Of a DNA stretch of 64,000 nucleotides, positions 11,345 to 22,857 are shown piece after piece. The notes under the pieces were generated by a model, which was given only the letters and a program-made list of their open reading frames with translations, searched no databases and had not been told where the DNA came from. The stretch comes from Neonectria sp. B-13 (taxonomy: Eukaryota > Ascomycota > Sordariomycetes > Hypocreales > Nectriaceae). The position numbers and the translations under genes are program-made. The stretch spans positions 434,001 through 498,000 of the forward strand of contig NOKP01000024.1 of NCBI GenBank assembly GCA_002682825.1, given 5' to 3'. How positions within the stretch are numbered: position 1 is the first letter of the stretch; each line of letters starts with the position of its first letter.

Positions 11345-13142
11345 ATGACTACAGGCACTATCCAAAGAGGTGAGCTTCCAAGACTCCCCTAGAGTGATCG
11401 GGACCTAATTGAGAAATTGCAGGCGCCCAGGCCCTGCTGGACAACCTCGTACTGGTGGTGATTGCGGTTATTCCCGCCTATCTCATCTACGGCTTCATCT
11501 ACCTGCCATTCTATGGAACTCCCCTGCGCAAAGTCCCAGGCCCGAAGAGTTTCGCAACGACAAAGTGGCGGCTCGCGCTTGCTGATCACCAGGGAACCAG
11601 GACACGATTGATTCACTCCCTCCACGGGAAGTACGGCACCGCAGTGCGCATCGGCCCGAATGAAGTCTCGTTTTCGTCTCTTTCAGCCTTGAGGTCAATC
11701 TACGGTGCGGGATCTGGTTTCGAGCGGACAGAGTTCTACCGAATGTTCGACGTCTACGGACGCCAGAACCTCTTCACCTTTGCCGGCGCCAAGCACCATG
11801 CGGAGAGGAAGAAGGTGCTCGCCCACGCTTACTCGAAAAGCGTGATACTATCACCGAACGCAATGGCGAAACCCCTGGTGGAGAAGAATGTGAAGAACTA
11901 TCTGGAACTCCTGGAGTGTGAAAAAGAAGTGGCCGAAGAGATATTTCACAGCCTACATTGGTTCAGCCTCGACAGCATCACAGGATTCCTCTACGGCGAC
12001 GAACACGGGGGAACGCAATCGCTTCGAAGGAATCTAGAGGATAGGAGACTCCTAAACGATATTGTTGATCCTAGTCGGAAGAAGCTGAGTTGGTATGCGG
12101 TACATCTGAGAAACTACACCAAGTGGCTCTACACGCGAACCGGAGTGATGGAGAAGATTGTCACTAGGTTGCGATTACTGCCCATGGAGAAACCCGCAGT
12201 TTATACCGGCATCCGAGCCCATGGGCTTAAATCGTGGACGGATTTCGAGACTGCTGTAACCGAAAAGGATCCAGACCAGGACTTGACCATCATGGAGAAG
12301 CTATGGAGACACAGCAAAAGTGGCAAAGGCACTCCCCTCCAGGGCCTCGACATGGCTTCTGAGTTAGCAGACCATCTTCTCGCTGGTATCGACACAACAA
12401 GTGATACCACAATGTTCGCCATATGGGCTCTCTCACGGCCGGAATATCGAAAGTACCAGGAGAATTTGATCAAAGAGGTCGACAGCATTTCCGATACGGA
12501 CTGTAACGAAGATGGCAACCCCACCGTAGAAGCTGCGAGCACACTACCATACCTCGACGCAGTCCTCAAGGAGACTCTTCGGCTCTATGCACCTTTGCCA
12601 GCATCAGAGCCACGATCACTTCCAACTGACACAGAGATTGACGGATATCTGATCCCAGCTGGGACGGTTGTAAGCATGGCGCCATACACCCTTCACCGAA
12701 ACCCGGACGTGTTCCCAGACCCCTTGAGGTTCAACCCAGAGCGGTGGCTTGGCCAATGTGGCGATCTTGCAGAGATGAAGAAGTGGTTCTGGGCATTTTC
12801 AAGTGGAGGCCGCATGTGCATCGGTGTGCAGTAAGTTCGCTCGAATTTGTTAGTGTTTGATGATGCGTGGTGAACTAATAGTGGCTTCCCAGTCTTGCCA
12901 TGGCGGAGATGACAACACTGCTTGCTTCCATCTATAGGAAGTACACAACCAATGGGCAAAAGCGACAACAAGGAATGAGTCCGGGAATTACAAGTCGCTT
13001 TGAGGTTTTCTACGATGAGACATTTCAAACATTCGAGGTAAGCAACCGGATGTCTGCAAACCCTGTACAGATCAGTATGGCTAAATCCCTTTGGGCATAG
13101 GAACATCGATGTTGGATTAACTTCGAGAAACGCGAAAACTGA
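11345..13142 (+). CDS. cytochrome P450 monooxygenase
   Basis: Microsomal P450 of 539 residues in four exons: 11345-11369, 11423-12830, 12893-13037, 13101-13142. The tiny first exon supplies the start and leads into an N-terminal anchor (LVLVVIAVIPAYLIYGF) and a proline-rich hinge, RKVPGPKSF. The I-helix AGIDTTSDT, K-helix KETLR (ExxR), PERW and the haem loop FSSGGRMCIG are all intact, and the cysteine ligand is present. The sequence resembles the large fungal group that includes pisatin demethylase and benzoate-hydroxylase-like enzymes, which act on aromatic or hydrophobic small molecules; the substrate cannot be read. The last exon (EHRCWINFEKREN) restores a typical P450 C-terminus. Convergent with the MFS transporter. 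Confidence 0.92.
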
Positions 13143-13507
13143 ATCCAATCACCTCAGACAGCTTAACGATCAAAAGGGTTGGTTGATGGAGATCAGTGTG
13201 GGGGTTAGTAAACTATCTGTTAGGCAGAGCAGTCATTTCCCAAGTCGTTTACTGTCATTACTATCATGCGCCTCTGTGACTAAAATACAATGCCACATTG
13301 CAGAGTCAGAACTAGTCGATTTTGGCGATACTGATATCAAAATGCCAAATACAAAGATGCAGGTTTCATTAGAAGCGAGTTTAGCTTATGTAGAACATTA
13401 TCTGAAAAGTGTGCTATGCCATCTGTTGAATCCTTGCTAAGAATGCTAACTCGCTGCGAATGGGGGACTTTGAGGAGCCATGGTTGGTCTAGATCGCCAT
13501 GTTCATG
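13143..13507. other. convergent intergenic spacer
   Basis: 3' regions of the P450 and the transporter. No coding or regulatory signal recognised. Confidence 0.5.
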
Positions 13508-15210
13508 TTAAGCTTGCGCTTTGGCATCCTTTGAAACTTCAGCAGCTGGAGTCACAGCCTCAGTCACTTCTTGACCACTAAAGCTGTTGTTGAGTTCCGC
13601 TTCTGAGATGGGCTTGCCTCCATCATAGGCATCAATAATATCGACAAGCTCATCACACGGAACACCGTTGAAACGCTGGTCAATCTGTTCCAGGGTGAGG
13701 CCGCTCGTTTCCATATACGTGAAGAATATAACAATGGCGACAAAAACGTTCCAACAAACACCCACGATGTAGAATCTTAGTTGTCAGTGTTTGTGCATCA
13801 AGTAGCCGCAGAGGAGGGTTGCTTACCGCCATCCGATTCCTTCTAGACCAAGCGGAATGACGTATTGATTGAAAAAGCCCGCCGTGGAAGTTATCATGCT
13901 GTATATACTGTTGTAAAACTCGCGCATTAGTCAAATATGCAACAGAGGAAGCGATAAGTTAACGTACCCCATGCCCTTTGCGCGAATGGTAAAGTTCAGA
14001 ACCTCGGCGCAGTACGAGAAAGACAACGGAGTCCAGGTGGATGAGTATCCGATCTGGAAAAGGAAGACCATGGCAATTATTCCGTTCCGCCCGAGCACAT
14101 TGCCAGTTTGATCCGCTGTGAGGCCTGCCATTGTCGCGAGAACAGCGGCACAGAATGCGGTTCCACAGACCAACATGCGGATTCGGCCGACTTTGTCGAT
14201 AACGCAGATTCCAACAAGTGCAGCGGCGAAGGCGACACAGTTTTGGCTAACATTGATGGCAAACTGCTCCTTCTCGGAAGTGATGCCGGCCAGGTCCAGG
14301 ACGCTGCTGAGATAGAAGGTAATAATACTCGAGCCTACAGTCTGCTCGAAGATACCAAGGGTGATGAGAATGTAGGCCCGGTAGAGGTTCGACTTGACAG
14401 AGACAAAGGCTTTCCACCAGGCTCTGTACGAGTCAAATCCGTTCGCCTGCTCAAAAGCAATCGTTTCTCGGATCTCCCTGAACTCGGTAACGACCAGCGG
14501 ATCTGTCTCGTCTCCGTTACCATGAAAACGGGCAAGGACCTGGAGTCCTTCTCTTTCCTGGCCGCGGGATATCAACCATCGTGGCGATTCGGGAATGAAC
14601 GGCAGGGAAGTAATGCATAGCAGAGCAGGGGCGGCCATGCAGACGCAAATAAGACGCCAAGCCCAGTCTCCAGAAAGGCTTCGTGCACCGTAACCGATGG
14701 CCGAGGATATAATGGCACCAAGAAGCCAACATGCCCAGTATAGGCCGGCGACGAAGCCGCGGCGTGAAGGCGGCGCTAGCTCCACGAGATAGGTTGGTAC
14801 AGCAGCAATGTCCACTGACTTGGCGAAGCCGACGAGAATCCGAGCAACAAAGAGTTGTGCTCTAGACGTTGCAGTCGAATGCAGGATGCAAGATACGAGC
14901 ACGATGCATGAGGACACGAGGATTCCTTTCTTCCGGCCCAATTTGTCGACGATGGCACCGGCAAACAAGCCGGCGACAATTCCGCCAAGGTTTTGCGCAG
15001 CCGTCAAAAGGCCCTTGAGGTTTGTATCTATTCCGAACTGGGTCTGAAAGGAGGTCTGCGGGCAACGTTCAGCAATTGTTTCGTTTATGAGAAGAGTGGA
15101 CAAACCAAGATGTTGAGAGAGGACATCATGCTCGCGTCGTAGCCAACGGTCGCGCAGTTCAGTGCTGCCACGAGGCAGATGAGCAACATGGATTTATCAA
15201 GGCCAAACAT
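13508..15210 (-). CDS. MFS sugar-type transporter
   Basis: Major facilitator of the hexose/lactose-permease type, 513 residues, four exons: 15210-15106, 15055-13968, 13907-13827, 13775-13508. Sugar-porter marks are seen in order: GYDASMM in the first helix, DKLGRKKG in loop 2-3, PESPRWL before the central loop, IDKVGR in loop 8-9, and a cytoplasmic tail of about 65 residues after METSG. The start at 15210 gives a short N-terminus. The frame is open further upstream with a plausible sequence (KPDFANRTG), so a 5' exon could exist. Members of this family carry sugars, quinate and other acids, so the cargo is open. It is divergent from the DUF1479 gene and shares that promoter. Confidence 0.9.
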
Positions 15211-15580
15211 GACGCCGGTTCTGTTTGCGAAATCTGGTTTGGATCGGTGCAACAAGCGACAAGGAATCTTGTGCTTCAATGAGAAAATCCCCACGTTAGC
15301 TGGTCATCAGTGGGCTGTCGGCGGATAATGCAAAAGCAATTCTACCGACGTCGTCCGGAATAGCATATCTATATATCGCCATTGCTACATGAGGGGGTGC
15401 CACAACATAACAAAGATAGTCGTAGGGATGAAACGGTACCAGGGTCTGAACCTAGTCCCTAGATGGCATGAAGCGATATGGAGGAAAACGCTCTGATATG
15501 GTTATCCATACGGTTAAACTGTAGATAAGGCTAATGCAATGCATATACGGATAGTCTTTGGCAGATCGGCCTAGATAGAC

Positions 15581-15595
15581 TCGGACAGACTCCGA
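15581..15595. promoter_or_regulatory. variant palindrome TCGG-N7-CCGA
   Basis: Same half sites as the regulon motif but with a 7-nt spacer, 29 bp from the imperfect N5 site in the same divergent promoter. Possibly a weak or second-factor site. Confidence 0.35.
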
Positions 15596-15623
15596 CACCT
15601 ACCCTGCGGTATCCACTCATTCG

Positions 15624-15636
15624 TCGGACCGTCCGC
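15624..15636. promoter_or_regulatory. regulon palindrome, one mismatch (TCGG-ACCGT-CCGC)
   Basis: Keeps the core CGG-N5-CCG; only the last base differs. It lies between the MFS transporter (414 bp) and the DUF1479 gene (163 bp), exactly where the pattern predicts a site. Confidence 0.65.
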
Positions 15637-15798
15637 CTTGGCCTGGTCTCCTCGCTCATTGTGTGCTGGGATATAACGCACCGATTGAGTCAAGGTGCCG
15701 TAGATAACCCACAACTGTATCAGCTTGCACCGCTTTCCAGTGCTTAACTCTCAACATCCTTACTGCTCCTCACATCTCTGAATATCAACCTAATCACA

Positions 15799-17167
15799 AT
15801 GCCGGGGAAGCTGCTCAGTTGGCCAGCCTGGCAAGAGTTTGAGAGTCCCCCCAAGGATGTCTCCCAGGACACATTCATATTCTCCTCCAAGGCTAAAACG
15901 GAGGTTATTGCTCAGTATGGCGAAGAAGCACTCCGCAAAAGCTGGCTCAAGGTCTGCAAAGATCTCGAGGCTGTCACTGAGAGGCTGAGCACGCTTGGTA
16001 GTGGCGCAGTTCCCGTTCTGGACATGGAGGAGTTTCGTGATAGCGGCCTTTCAGATGCACGACGATCAGAGCTAAAATCTAGTGGCTGTTGCGTCATCCG
16101 CGGTGTCATCGGAGGTGCGGAGGCGACTTCACTGTTCCAGAATCTCAAGGACTTCGTGGCCGAAAACAAGGACAGCATCAATGGTTGGCCGGTAGAGACT
16201 CCTTCAATGCTCAGATTATACAACTCCCCAACCCAGATCGCCGTCAGGACACACCCTAACCAGATACTGTTACAAAGAACTCTGAACTCCCTCTTCCACG
16301 ATGAGTCAGAGGAAACAAACTCAGATCCACTCAGCTATACAGACGCAGCGCGGATTCGCCCTCCCAAACAAGCCTTCTTGGGTCTCGGGCCACACATTGA
16401 CGCCGGCAGTCTGTGCCGTTGGGCAGATCCGCAATACCGCAAGGTGTATGACAGCATCTTTTCCGGTAACCCAGAACTTCATGACGCGTACGATCTCAAC
16501 GTCCGCAAAGACGCCGATCAGTTTCTGTTCGAGGCAAACGCGCACTCCATCGTCTTCCGCGCCTTTCAGGGTTGGACGGCATTGACACCAGCTTCGGCAT
16601 CCTGTGGCACGCTGATGCTATATCCCGAGGTCTCGACAGCCATTGCCTATGTGCTCTTGAGGCCCTTCTTCGCTCCACCAGTAAACCGGGAGGATGTCAT
16701 GGACGCTGGCAAGTGGACCTTTGATCCTGATTCTAGCTGGTTCCCCGGCACAATCAAGGAGCAAAGCCAGAGACTAAGTCCAAGTTCCCATCCACATCTT
16801 CGCTTGCAAGATTGTTTGGTGCATATTCCCCCGATGAACCCGGGTGATACAGTCTGGTGGCATACGGATGTGGGTGTTGATTTACGCTACCTGACTACCG
16901 TTTGAAGCTGACAGTATATAGATGTGCCACGCTGTTGATCCCGAGCATCTTGGTGGGCAAGATGCCAGCGTAGTCTATGTGGCTGCATGCCCAACTACGC
17001 CCCGCAACAAGGCGTATATCAAACAACAGCTGAGGGCAGCTCTGAATGGGCAAGGTCCTCCGGATTGCCCCAATGTTACAGTGGATGAGTCTAAGTTTAA
17101 AGGATACAAAGGGTTCTCTGATGTGTCAGAAGAAGGGAAGGCCGTCTTGGGATTCCCGCTTCTCTAA
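15799..17167 (+). CDS. DUF1479 family, Fe(II)/2-oxoglutarate dioxygenase-like protein
   Basis: Protein of 438 residues in two exons (15799-16869 and 16922-17167; a 52-nt intron whose splice gives WWHTD-MCHAV). It matches the DUF1479 (YbiU-type) family along its whole length. Candidate iron ligands of the double-stranded beta-helix are seen: GPHIDAGSLCRW (H-x-D) in the middle and the late WWHTDMCHAV histidine. The N-terminal part (CCVIRGVIGG) matches the strand that opens the jelly roll. By analogy it would oxidise a small molecule with O2 and 2-oxoglutarate, but no fungal member known to me has a proven substrate. The family is common in fungal catabolic clusters. Confidence 0.9.
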
Positions 17168-17692
17168 ACAATGAATGACCGGCGGGAGGGAACAGGTTTT
17201 CTACATGGATAGGGACCAGATTAGGAGTAAAAAGCAACATCCATCTCAGTTTCCCTGGTACCTGAAGATAGTCTCACCACCATGATACCTAGTTTCTCCA
17301 TCAATGTCAGAATAGGGTGTCATAGAGCCCATTGTAATATAGTAGTACACTTATTCAGGCTCAAATGAGATGACGGCACCGCCCACAATACGTGTGCCAG
17401 CACAGGGACGCAATGTGAAATAACTATAGCACAAAAGGATGAAGTTTACTAATTTCGGACAAGTCATCTTGAAGAATGAATGCTGAATCGACAGATTGGA
17501 CTTCGCTCTAGATCTTAAACCCACGTGCACATGATTGTAGCTATCCGTATCTACGTATGTGTGTGTGTGCGTGCAATTCCAGCATTCCTCTGCGAAGCCC
17601 AATTTCTTTATTTCACCTCTATTGATAAAACAGAACAAATGCATCACCTTGGTTTCACCACTTCCCAAGTGTTGTAAATCTAATTTCTATTT
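17168..17692. other. convergent intergenic spacer
   Basis: 3' regions of the DUF1479 gene and the SDR. Contains a short GT-rich run near 17560. No gene seen. Confidence 0.5.
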
Positions 17693-18627
17693 CTATATCG
17701 TATAGCCAGCGTCGACAATAACGTTGACTCCGGTCATGCTCTTAGACCTTGCCAGACCTAAAACCTGCTCCGCGACATCCTAAGAGCCCACGTAATTAGT
17801 ACACGGGACAATATCATCAAATCATTCACACGATGAGAACGTGCAATCATACCTCAATCTCAACAAATCTTTTCAGCTTGGTTCCTTGTCGGTGGGATTC
17901 CTTCTGCTCCTCAGAAAAGCGTGTTGCCCACTCCTGATTGCGAGTCAGCTTTTCCCCCCAGAATTCTCTTGAAAGAGATAGTGCCTTACCGTTTGAAGTA
18001 GGCCCGGTGAAACACTATTCACTCGAATCTTGGGTGCTACCATGGATGCTAGACCCTTGACCATGTGGATTTGGGCGGCCTTTGTAGCGGAGTAAGCCTG
18101 TGGCCAAGTCAACAACTGTGTTTCAATCAATACTTGGTGTTAAGAAATACCAAAGAGCTGCCCATGCCCCTCACACCAGCAATCGACGATGTCGTTATAA
18201 AGGCTCCTTCAGCTTGCTCCAGGTACTCTCTCGCGGCGCGAAGGAGCCAGAGGTGGGACTTGACGTTGATGGTGAAGGATCGATCCCAGTCCTCTTCAAA
18301 ACAATTATCGTCGATGGATGTAGTATCCCGGAATCTTGTCCAACCGCCGTTTGAGAAGATAACGTCGATGCGTCCCATGGACTCATATGTTTCCTGTACG
18401 AGACGGTCGACATCAACCAACGAGGCTAGATCAGCCTGGATTGCGACATAATCGGCCGACTTTTCGGGGTTCGCCCCGCGCAGTTCGGCGAGCAGGCTCG
18501 CTGCGCGGTCAGCGTTCGCATTGTAATTAACGACGACGCGAAACCCATGGCGCGCAAAGAGTCGGGCAACAGCAGCGCCCAAACCTGCTGTTCCGGCAGT
18601 GACGAGAATGACAGGGGTTGATGACAT
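17693..18627 (-). CDS. short-chain dehydrogenase/reductase (SDR 1)
   Basis: Classical SDR of 250 residues in four exons: 18627-18151, 18097-17990, 17933-17853, 17779-17693; all junctions are in phase 0. The cofactor loop is VTAGTAGLGAAV, a variant of TGxxxGxG. The active site is complete, with ITTSSIAG (Ser) and YSATKAA (Tyr-x-x-x-Lys). The usual NAG motif reads NGG (VIFSNGGW), a mild deviation. The C-terminus GVNVIVDAGYT is typical of family members that oxidise or reduce secondary alcohols. It is divergent from the CYP504-like P450 and shares the site at 18844, so both are probably co-induced. Substrate unknown. Confidence 0.9.
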
Positions 18628-18843
18628 GGCTGGACAGTGAAGCTGTGAGGGACGGGAACACAGTTAAGGTCTCAGCCACTGAAGACCTTACTAAAGATGG
18701 CCCAGCCAGGCTGGTAATCAGACTCGGCATGGAGGCGATAGCCATTCACTCTTTTCATTATCAACTCACAAATGTCATTCTTTCAATTGGCGGCTTATCC
18801 ATATCAAGGGGCTTGGCCCACTTTCCCCTCGTCGGACGCCTCG

Positions 18844-18856
18844 TCGGACGGTCCGA
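18844..18856. promoter_or_regulatory. regulon palindrome TCGG-ACGGT-CCGA
   Basis: Extended perfect palindrome CGGAC-G-GTCCG in the shared promoter of SDR 1 (217 bp) and the CYP504-like P450 (197 bp). A further TCGGAC half site precedes it at 18834. Confidence 0.8.
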
Positions 18857-19052
18857 CATGGTCTAGCCGATCTTTCGGCTTACGCCTACTTAGCTGCAGG
18901 AGACTACCATGGTTGCCATAAAATGCTTGTAGTTAGATACGTATAAGGGTACTAAACCTTGGTGTGTTTGATACAAGTCACACCAACCCTTGAGATATCA
19001 GACAGACCTTGTCCAAAGCTTGTCTTCCAAAGGCAACCACCGAAGATTCAAC

Positions 19053-20824
19053 ATGGCGATTAAATACGACGAAATCTTTCCCCTTCCACCCCTGGCCCAG
19101 CTCCAGGACCTTGGTAGGCTGGTCCCTGTAGCCATAGCCGTCTTGGTTGTGTTCGTGTCCTACGTCATACACGCCGTGAGTAACTGGGATGCCCATATTC
19201 ATGGGACAGCGGACTAGACTAACACACCACCTGCAGGTTGCTTTCAAGACAGATATTCCTCATATTAAAGGAATGCCAGAAATCCCCGGTGCATTGCCTG
19301 TTTTTGGTCACCTCCTCCAGCTAGGTGAGGACCACGCCAGCGTCTGCGAGAAATGGTGGCGACAATATGGCCAGTCCGTTTTCCAGATCAAGCTGGGAAA
19401 CACGCGAGCCGTCGTTGTCAACTCGTTTGATGATTGCAAGAAAATGCTTCTTGGCAACCAGAATGCAGTCATCGACCGCCCGACGCTCTACACCTTCCAC
19501 GGCGTCATTAGCAGCACTCAAGGCTTCACAATTGGCTCATCTCCTTGGGACGAGTCTTGCAAAAAGAAGCGAAAAGCCGCTGGTACAGCGCTGAGCAGGC
19601 CTGCGCTGAGAAACTACTATCCCATGTTCGACCTGGAGAGTTATTGCATCGTCCGAGATCTTCACAAGGACAGCCGCAATGGCGAGATTGAGGTCAACGT
19701 GCGCCCGTACATCCAGCGATTTGCCCTCAACACTACCCTGACACTCTGTTACGGAATCCGGATGGACGAGGTTTACGATGAGTTGTTGCGCGAAATCCTC
19801 CACGTTGGCTCAGCCATCTCGCTCTTGCGCAGCGCATCTGAGAACCTCCAGGATTATGTCCCGCTTCTACGATACTTGCCCAACAACGAGAAGAACAGGC
19901 GTTCCAAGGAGCTGCGTGACCGACGCGACGCGTACCTCAACGAGCTTTTGGACACTGTGCGAGGCATGATCAAGCGGGGGACCGACAAGCCTTGCATTTC
20001 AGCAGCCATTCTCAAGGATGCGGAAACGAAGCTCACGGGCGTCGAGGTCTCTTCCATCTGTCTATCCTTGGTTTCCGGCGGCTTCGAGACGATCCCCGGC
20101 ACTTTGACGTCTGCCATTGGGTCTTTGTCTACTAAGGAAGGCCAGATCTGGCAGGATCGCGCATATGAGGACATCAAGCGGCATTACCCCAATGTTCAGG
20201 ACGCCTGGACTAGCTGTTCCGTAGAGGAGAAGGTCCCCTACGTCAACGCAATCATCATGGAGGCGGGACGCTACTACACTGTCAGCTCTATGAGTCTCCC
20301 TCGAAAGACGGTGACGGAAGTCAACTGGAACGGCGCCATCATTCCGCCCAAGACGATGATTCTGATCAACGCACAAGCAGGCAACCACGGTAAGTTCACC
20401 TTGTACGGATCTCGGCGGTTGCGCGGAGTGAAGCTAACAATTAGTAGACATCGACCACTTCGGCAGCGATGCTGATAAGTTCGACCCGGAGAGATGGCTC
20501 AAGACACTCGACCCTCCCACTGAGGCCGTGTCTTCTGGTTTGCCGCATCTTAGCTTTGGCACTGGGTCTCGTGCATGTTCGGGTCAATTCATCGCCTCTC
20601 GACTTCTGTACGCCGCTCTTATTCGCATTTTGACCTCGTACAAGATCGTCGCAAGTGAAACTGAGCCGCCAAATACCGATTACGTCGAGTACAACCAGAT
20701 CAAGACGGCCTTGGTGGCCATTCCAAGGGACTTCAAGGTCAAGCTCATCCCAAGGGACTCCGCCGTCACTAGCGAATGCATGAGCGCTGCTGAGGAGCGT
20801 ACCAAGGACCATTACAAGGAATAA
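19053..20824 (+). CDS. cytochrome P450, CYP504 (phenylacetate hydroxylase)-like
   Basis: P450 of 550 residues in three exons: 19053-19175, 19237-20389, 20448-20824. An N-terminal anchor (VPVAIAVLVVFVSYVIHA) is followed by MPEIPGALPVFGHL and CEKWWRQYG. The I-helix has GGFETIPGT instead of the usual AGxDTT, the K-helix motif is EAGR, and the haem loop is FGTGSRACSG with the cysteine intact. These features point to CYP504, whose known Aspergillus members (phacA, phacB) hydroxylate phenylacetate and hydroxyphenylacetate on the ring. I assign the family with fair confidence from recall of its motifs. An aromatic-acid substrate in this cluster is inference. Confidence 0.88.
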
Positions 20825-20910
20825 ACCAGCTTTTCCTTGTGACTATGAAGATGTCGTCGCTGAACGATGAGCTAAACTGCAGATATGGGCTTTGGATGGT
20901 GAGGCAAAAG

Positions 20911-20945
20911 GGTGGATGGTAGGGTGGACGGTAGGGCGGACGGTA
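20911..20945 (+). repeat. three tandem 11-12 bp units (GGGYGGAYGGTA)
   Basis: Units at 20911, 20922 and 20934 differ by one or two bases. They lie just after the P450 stop and before the SDR 2 promoter. Function unknown. Confidence 0.5.
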
Positions 20946-21077
20946 ACGTTCAATGACGAGGGCACTATTATCTCCCATGGCAAACGTAGACGTATCAGGA
21001 TTAAATGACCCGAAAAGAAGACTTGTGCATACCCTTATCTGCCTTGTCTTGTCTTATCTAAGCACTTCTCTCTCCCG

Positions 21078-21090
21078 TCGGCTCCTCCGA
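21078..21090. promoter_or_regulatory. regulon palindrome TCGG-CTCCT-CCGA
   Basis: 109 bp upstream of the SDR 2 start codon. Confidence 0.8.
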
Positions 21091-21198
21091 CTTCAGGCGT
21101 TACCCACCCAGCCAAGCCAAGCCAATAGTGTCAAGGAACATAAAGGAGCAGTAAGATGCGCAGTATTGGCAGGACATCAATAGACTTCATCACCAAAA

Positions 21199-22329
21199 AT
21201 GCCTTCCACGCTTGATATTACTCGGCTCTTTAGCGTACGCGGCTATGTAGCAGCTGTCACAGGAGGTTGCAGCGGCTTGGGCTTCATGATTTGCAAGGTA
21301 ATTGGTTATCTCTTCCTCCAAAGTATGCCCAAGTCAAATGTTGACAGGCTTCATGACAGGGTCTAGTGGCAAATGGCGCCAGAGTATACCTGATCTCCTT
21401 GCCGCACGAGCCCATCAGTGAAAGAGTCGACGAGCTGAACGAGCTGGGAAAAGCACAGGGTGGCAGTGCAATCGGGTATGTTCATCGGCCAGCTTGATGG
21501 ATGTCCATATACTAAGACTCTCAGTGTACCTTGCGATGTCTCTTCGAAAGACGCCATTGCTGAACTGGCTGCATACATCGGCCAACGAGAGAAGCATCTC
21601 GATATCCTGGTCTCGAATGCTGGTATACGACGTGATCCACCAGAGAGCTGTGATGTGCTCACGGCCCCTCTTCTAGAGCTGCAGTCGTCCATGTGGTCAT
21701 CGCGCCATTCGGACTGGGCGGACACGTTCTGCGTCAACACAACAGCCCATTATTTCTTGTCTGTTGCTCTGCTCCCCCTATTATCTGCAGCTTCAGAGCT
21801 CGACCTTGGAAATGGCCGGCAAGGTCGAGAAGAAGGCCGTGGAGTCGTTATCATCACCAGTTCCTGTGCAAGCATGCACAATGTTACCAATGTCGACTTG
21901 ACCAGCTATGCTTCAAGCAAGGCGGCAACGGATCATTTGGTTCGACTGCTGGCAGCAAAGTTTGGTCGATTCTACGTCCGAGTAACAGGAATTAATCCCG
22001 GGTGTGAGTGACGGCCGTTCGCCGCAACGATGTACAATGCTGATGACGTACAGTTGTGCCGAGCAAGATGAACCCTGTTGGCGAAGCTGGAAACATGTTC
22101 AGTTCCCTCTTCGATCAGGTTCCGGCCAAAAGACCAGCAAATGAAGAAGATATTGCGAGCGCAATACTTTATCTGTCCAGTCGAGCCGGGGTATAGCGCC
22201 CATTTACTCTCCAGTCCTCTGGGTCTTGTCTATCTACAGTCTACTAATATTTCTTTACAGGCATACGTGGATGGAATCTCGCTGTGCATTGACGGCGGGC
22301 GGATATTGGTGGCTAATGGACAACAGTGA
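21199..22329 (+). CDS. short-chain dehydrogenase/reductase (SDR 2)
   Basis: SDR of 299 residues in five exons: 21199-21297, 21360-21475, 21525-22003, 22054-22190, 22261-22329. The cofactor loop TGGCSGLG, the structural NAG (LVSNAGIR), the catalytic serine strand IITSSCAS and YASSK (Tyr-x-x-x-Lys) are all present, as is the terminal DGISLCIDGG. Overall it resembles gluconate-5-dehydrogenase/2-deoxy-D-gluconate-dehydrogenase-like fungal SDRs. It carries a longer insert around residues 140-170 (LDLGNGRQGREEGRG). It shows no close similarity to SDR 1 beyond the fold, so the two likely act at different steps. Same strand as the flanking P450 and amidase, each with its own regulon site. Confidence 0.88.
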
Positions 22330-22724
22330 ATACGCACCGCACCAGATGAGATTCCTTCGTTGGGCGGCACTGTCTGCTAGTCCTGCTTCTGTCAATTTGG
22401 ATTATATTTTCCTCTAGATAGAAGTGATTAGGCTTGAATAACTCGCAGTTCAACTCCACAGCATTACGTATCACTCTATTCCCAGGTCACCCGGGAGATT
22501 TAGAGGCGCGCCTACAAAGCCAGGTGACTTGTTCAACGATGATACACCTTGTTCTAGACCGTCGCCACCATGCTATCCCAATACTCCACATGAAGTACTG
22601 TATAGCACATGCCCGGCTGCCGACTAATAATATCAAGTAACCCATTGCCCGTGCATGACATGACGATCAACGATGGGGTGGCCGGATAGCGATACCCCGC
22701 TTTGATGCGCTATCGTGACATTTG

Positions 22725-22737
22725 TCGGCGCGTCCGA
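22725..22737. promoter_or_regulatory. regulon palindrome TCGG-CGCGT-CCGA
   Basis: 121 bp upstream of the amidase start. Arms extend to TGTCGG / CCGACA. Confidence 0.8.
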
Positions 22738-22857
22738 CATCGTTGTACCTGCTCAGAGGAGATCGACTTCAAAGACTCACGTTATGCGAACCAGGTACAA
22801 GTTGACACACACCAGCCTTTCAGATCATCGACAAAGTCAAGTTTACAGGAAGCAACA

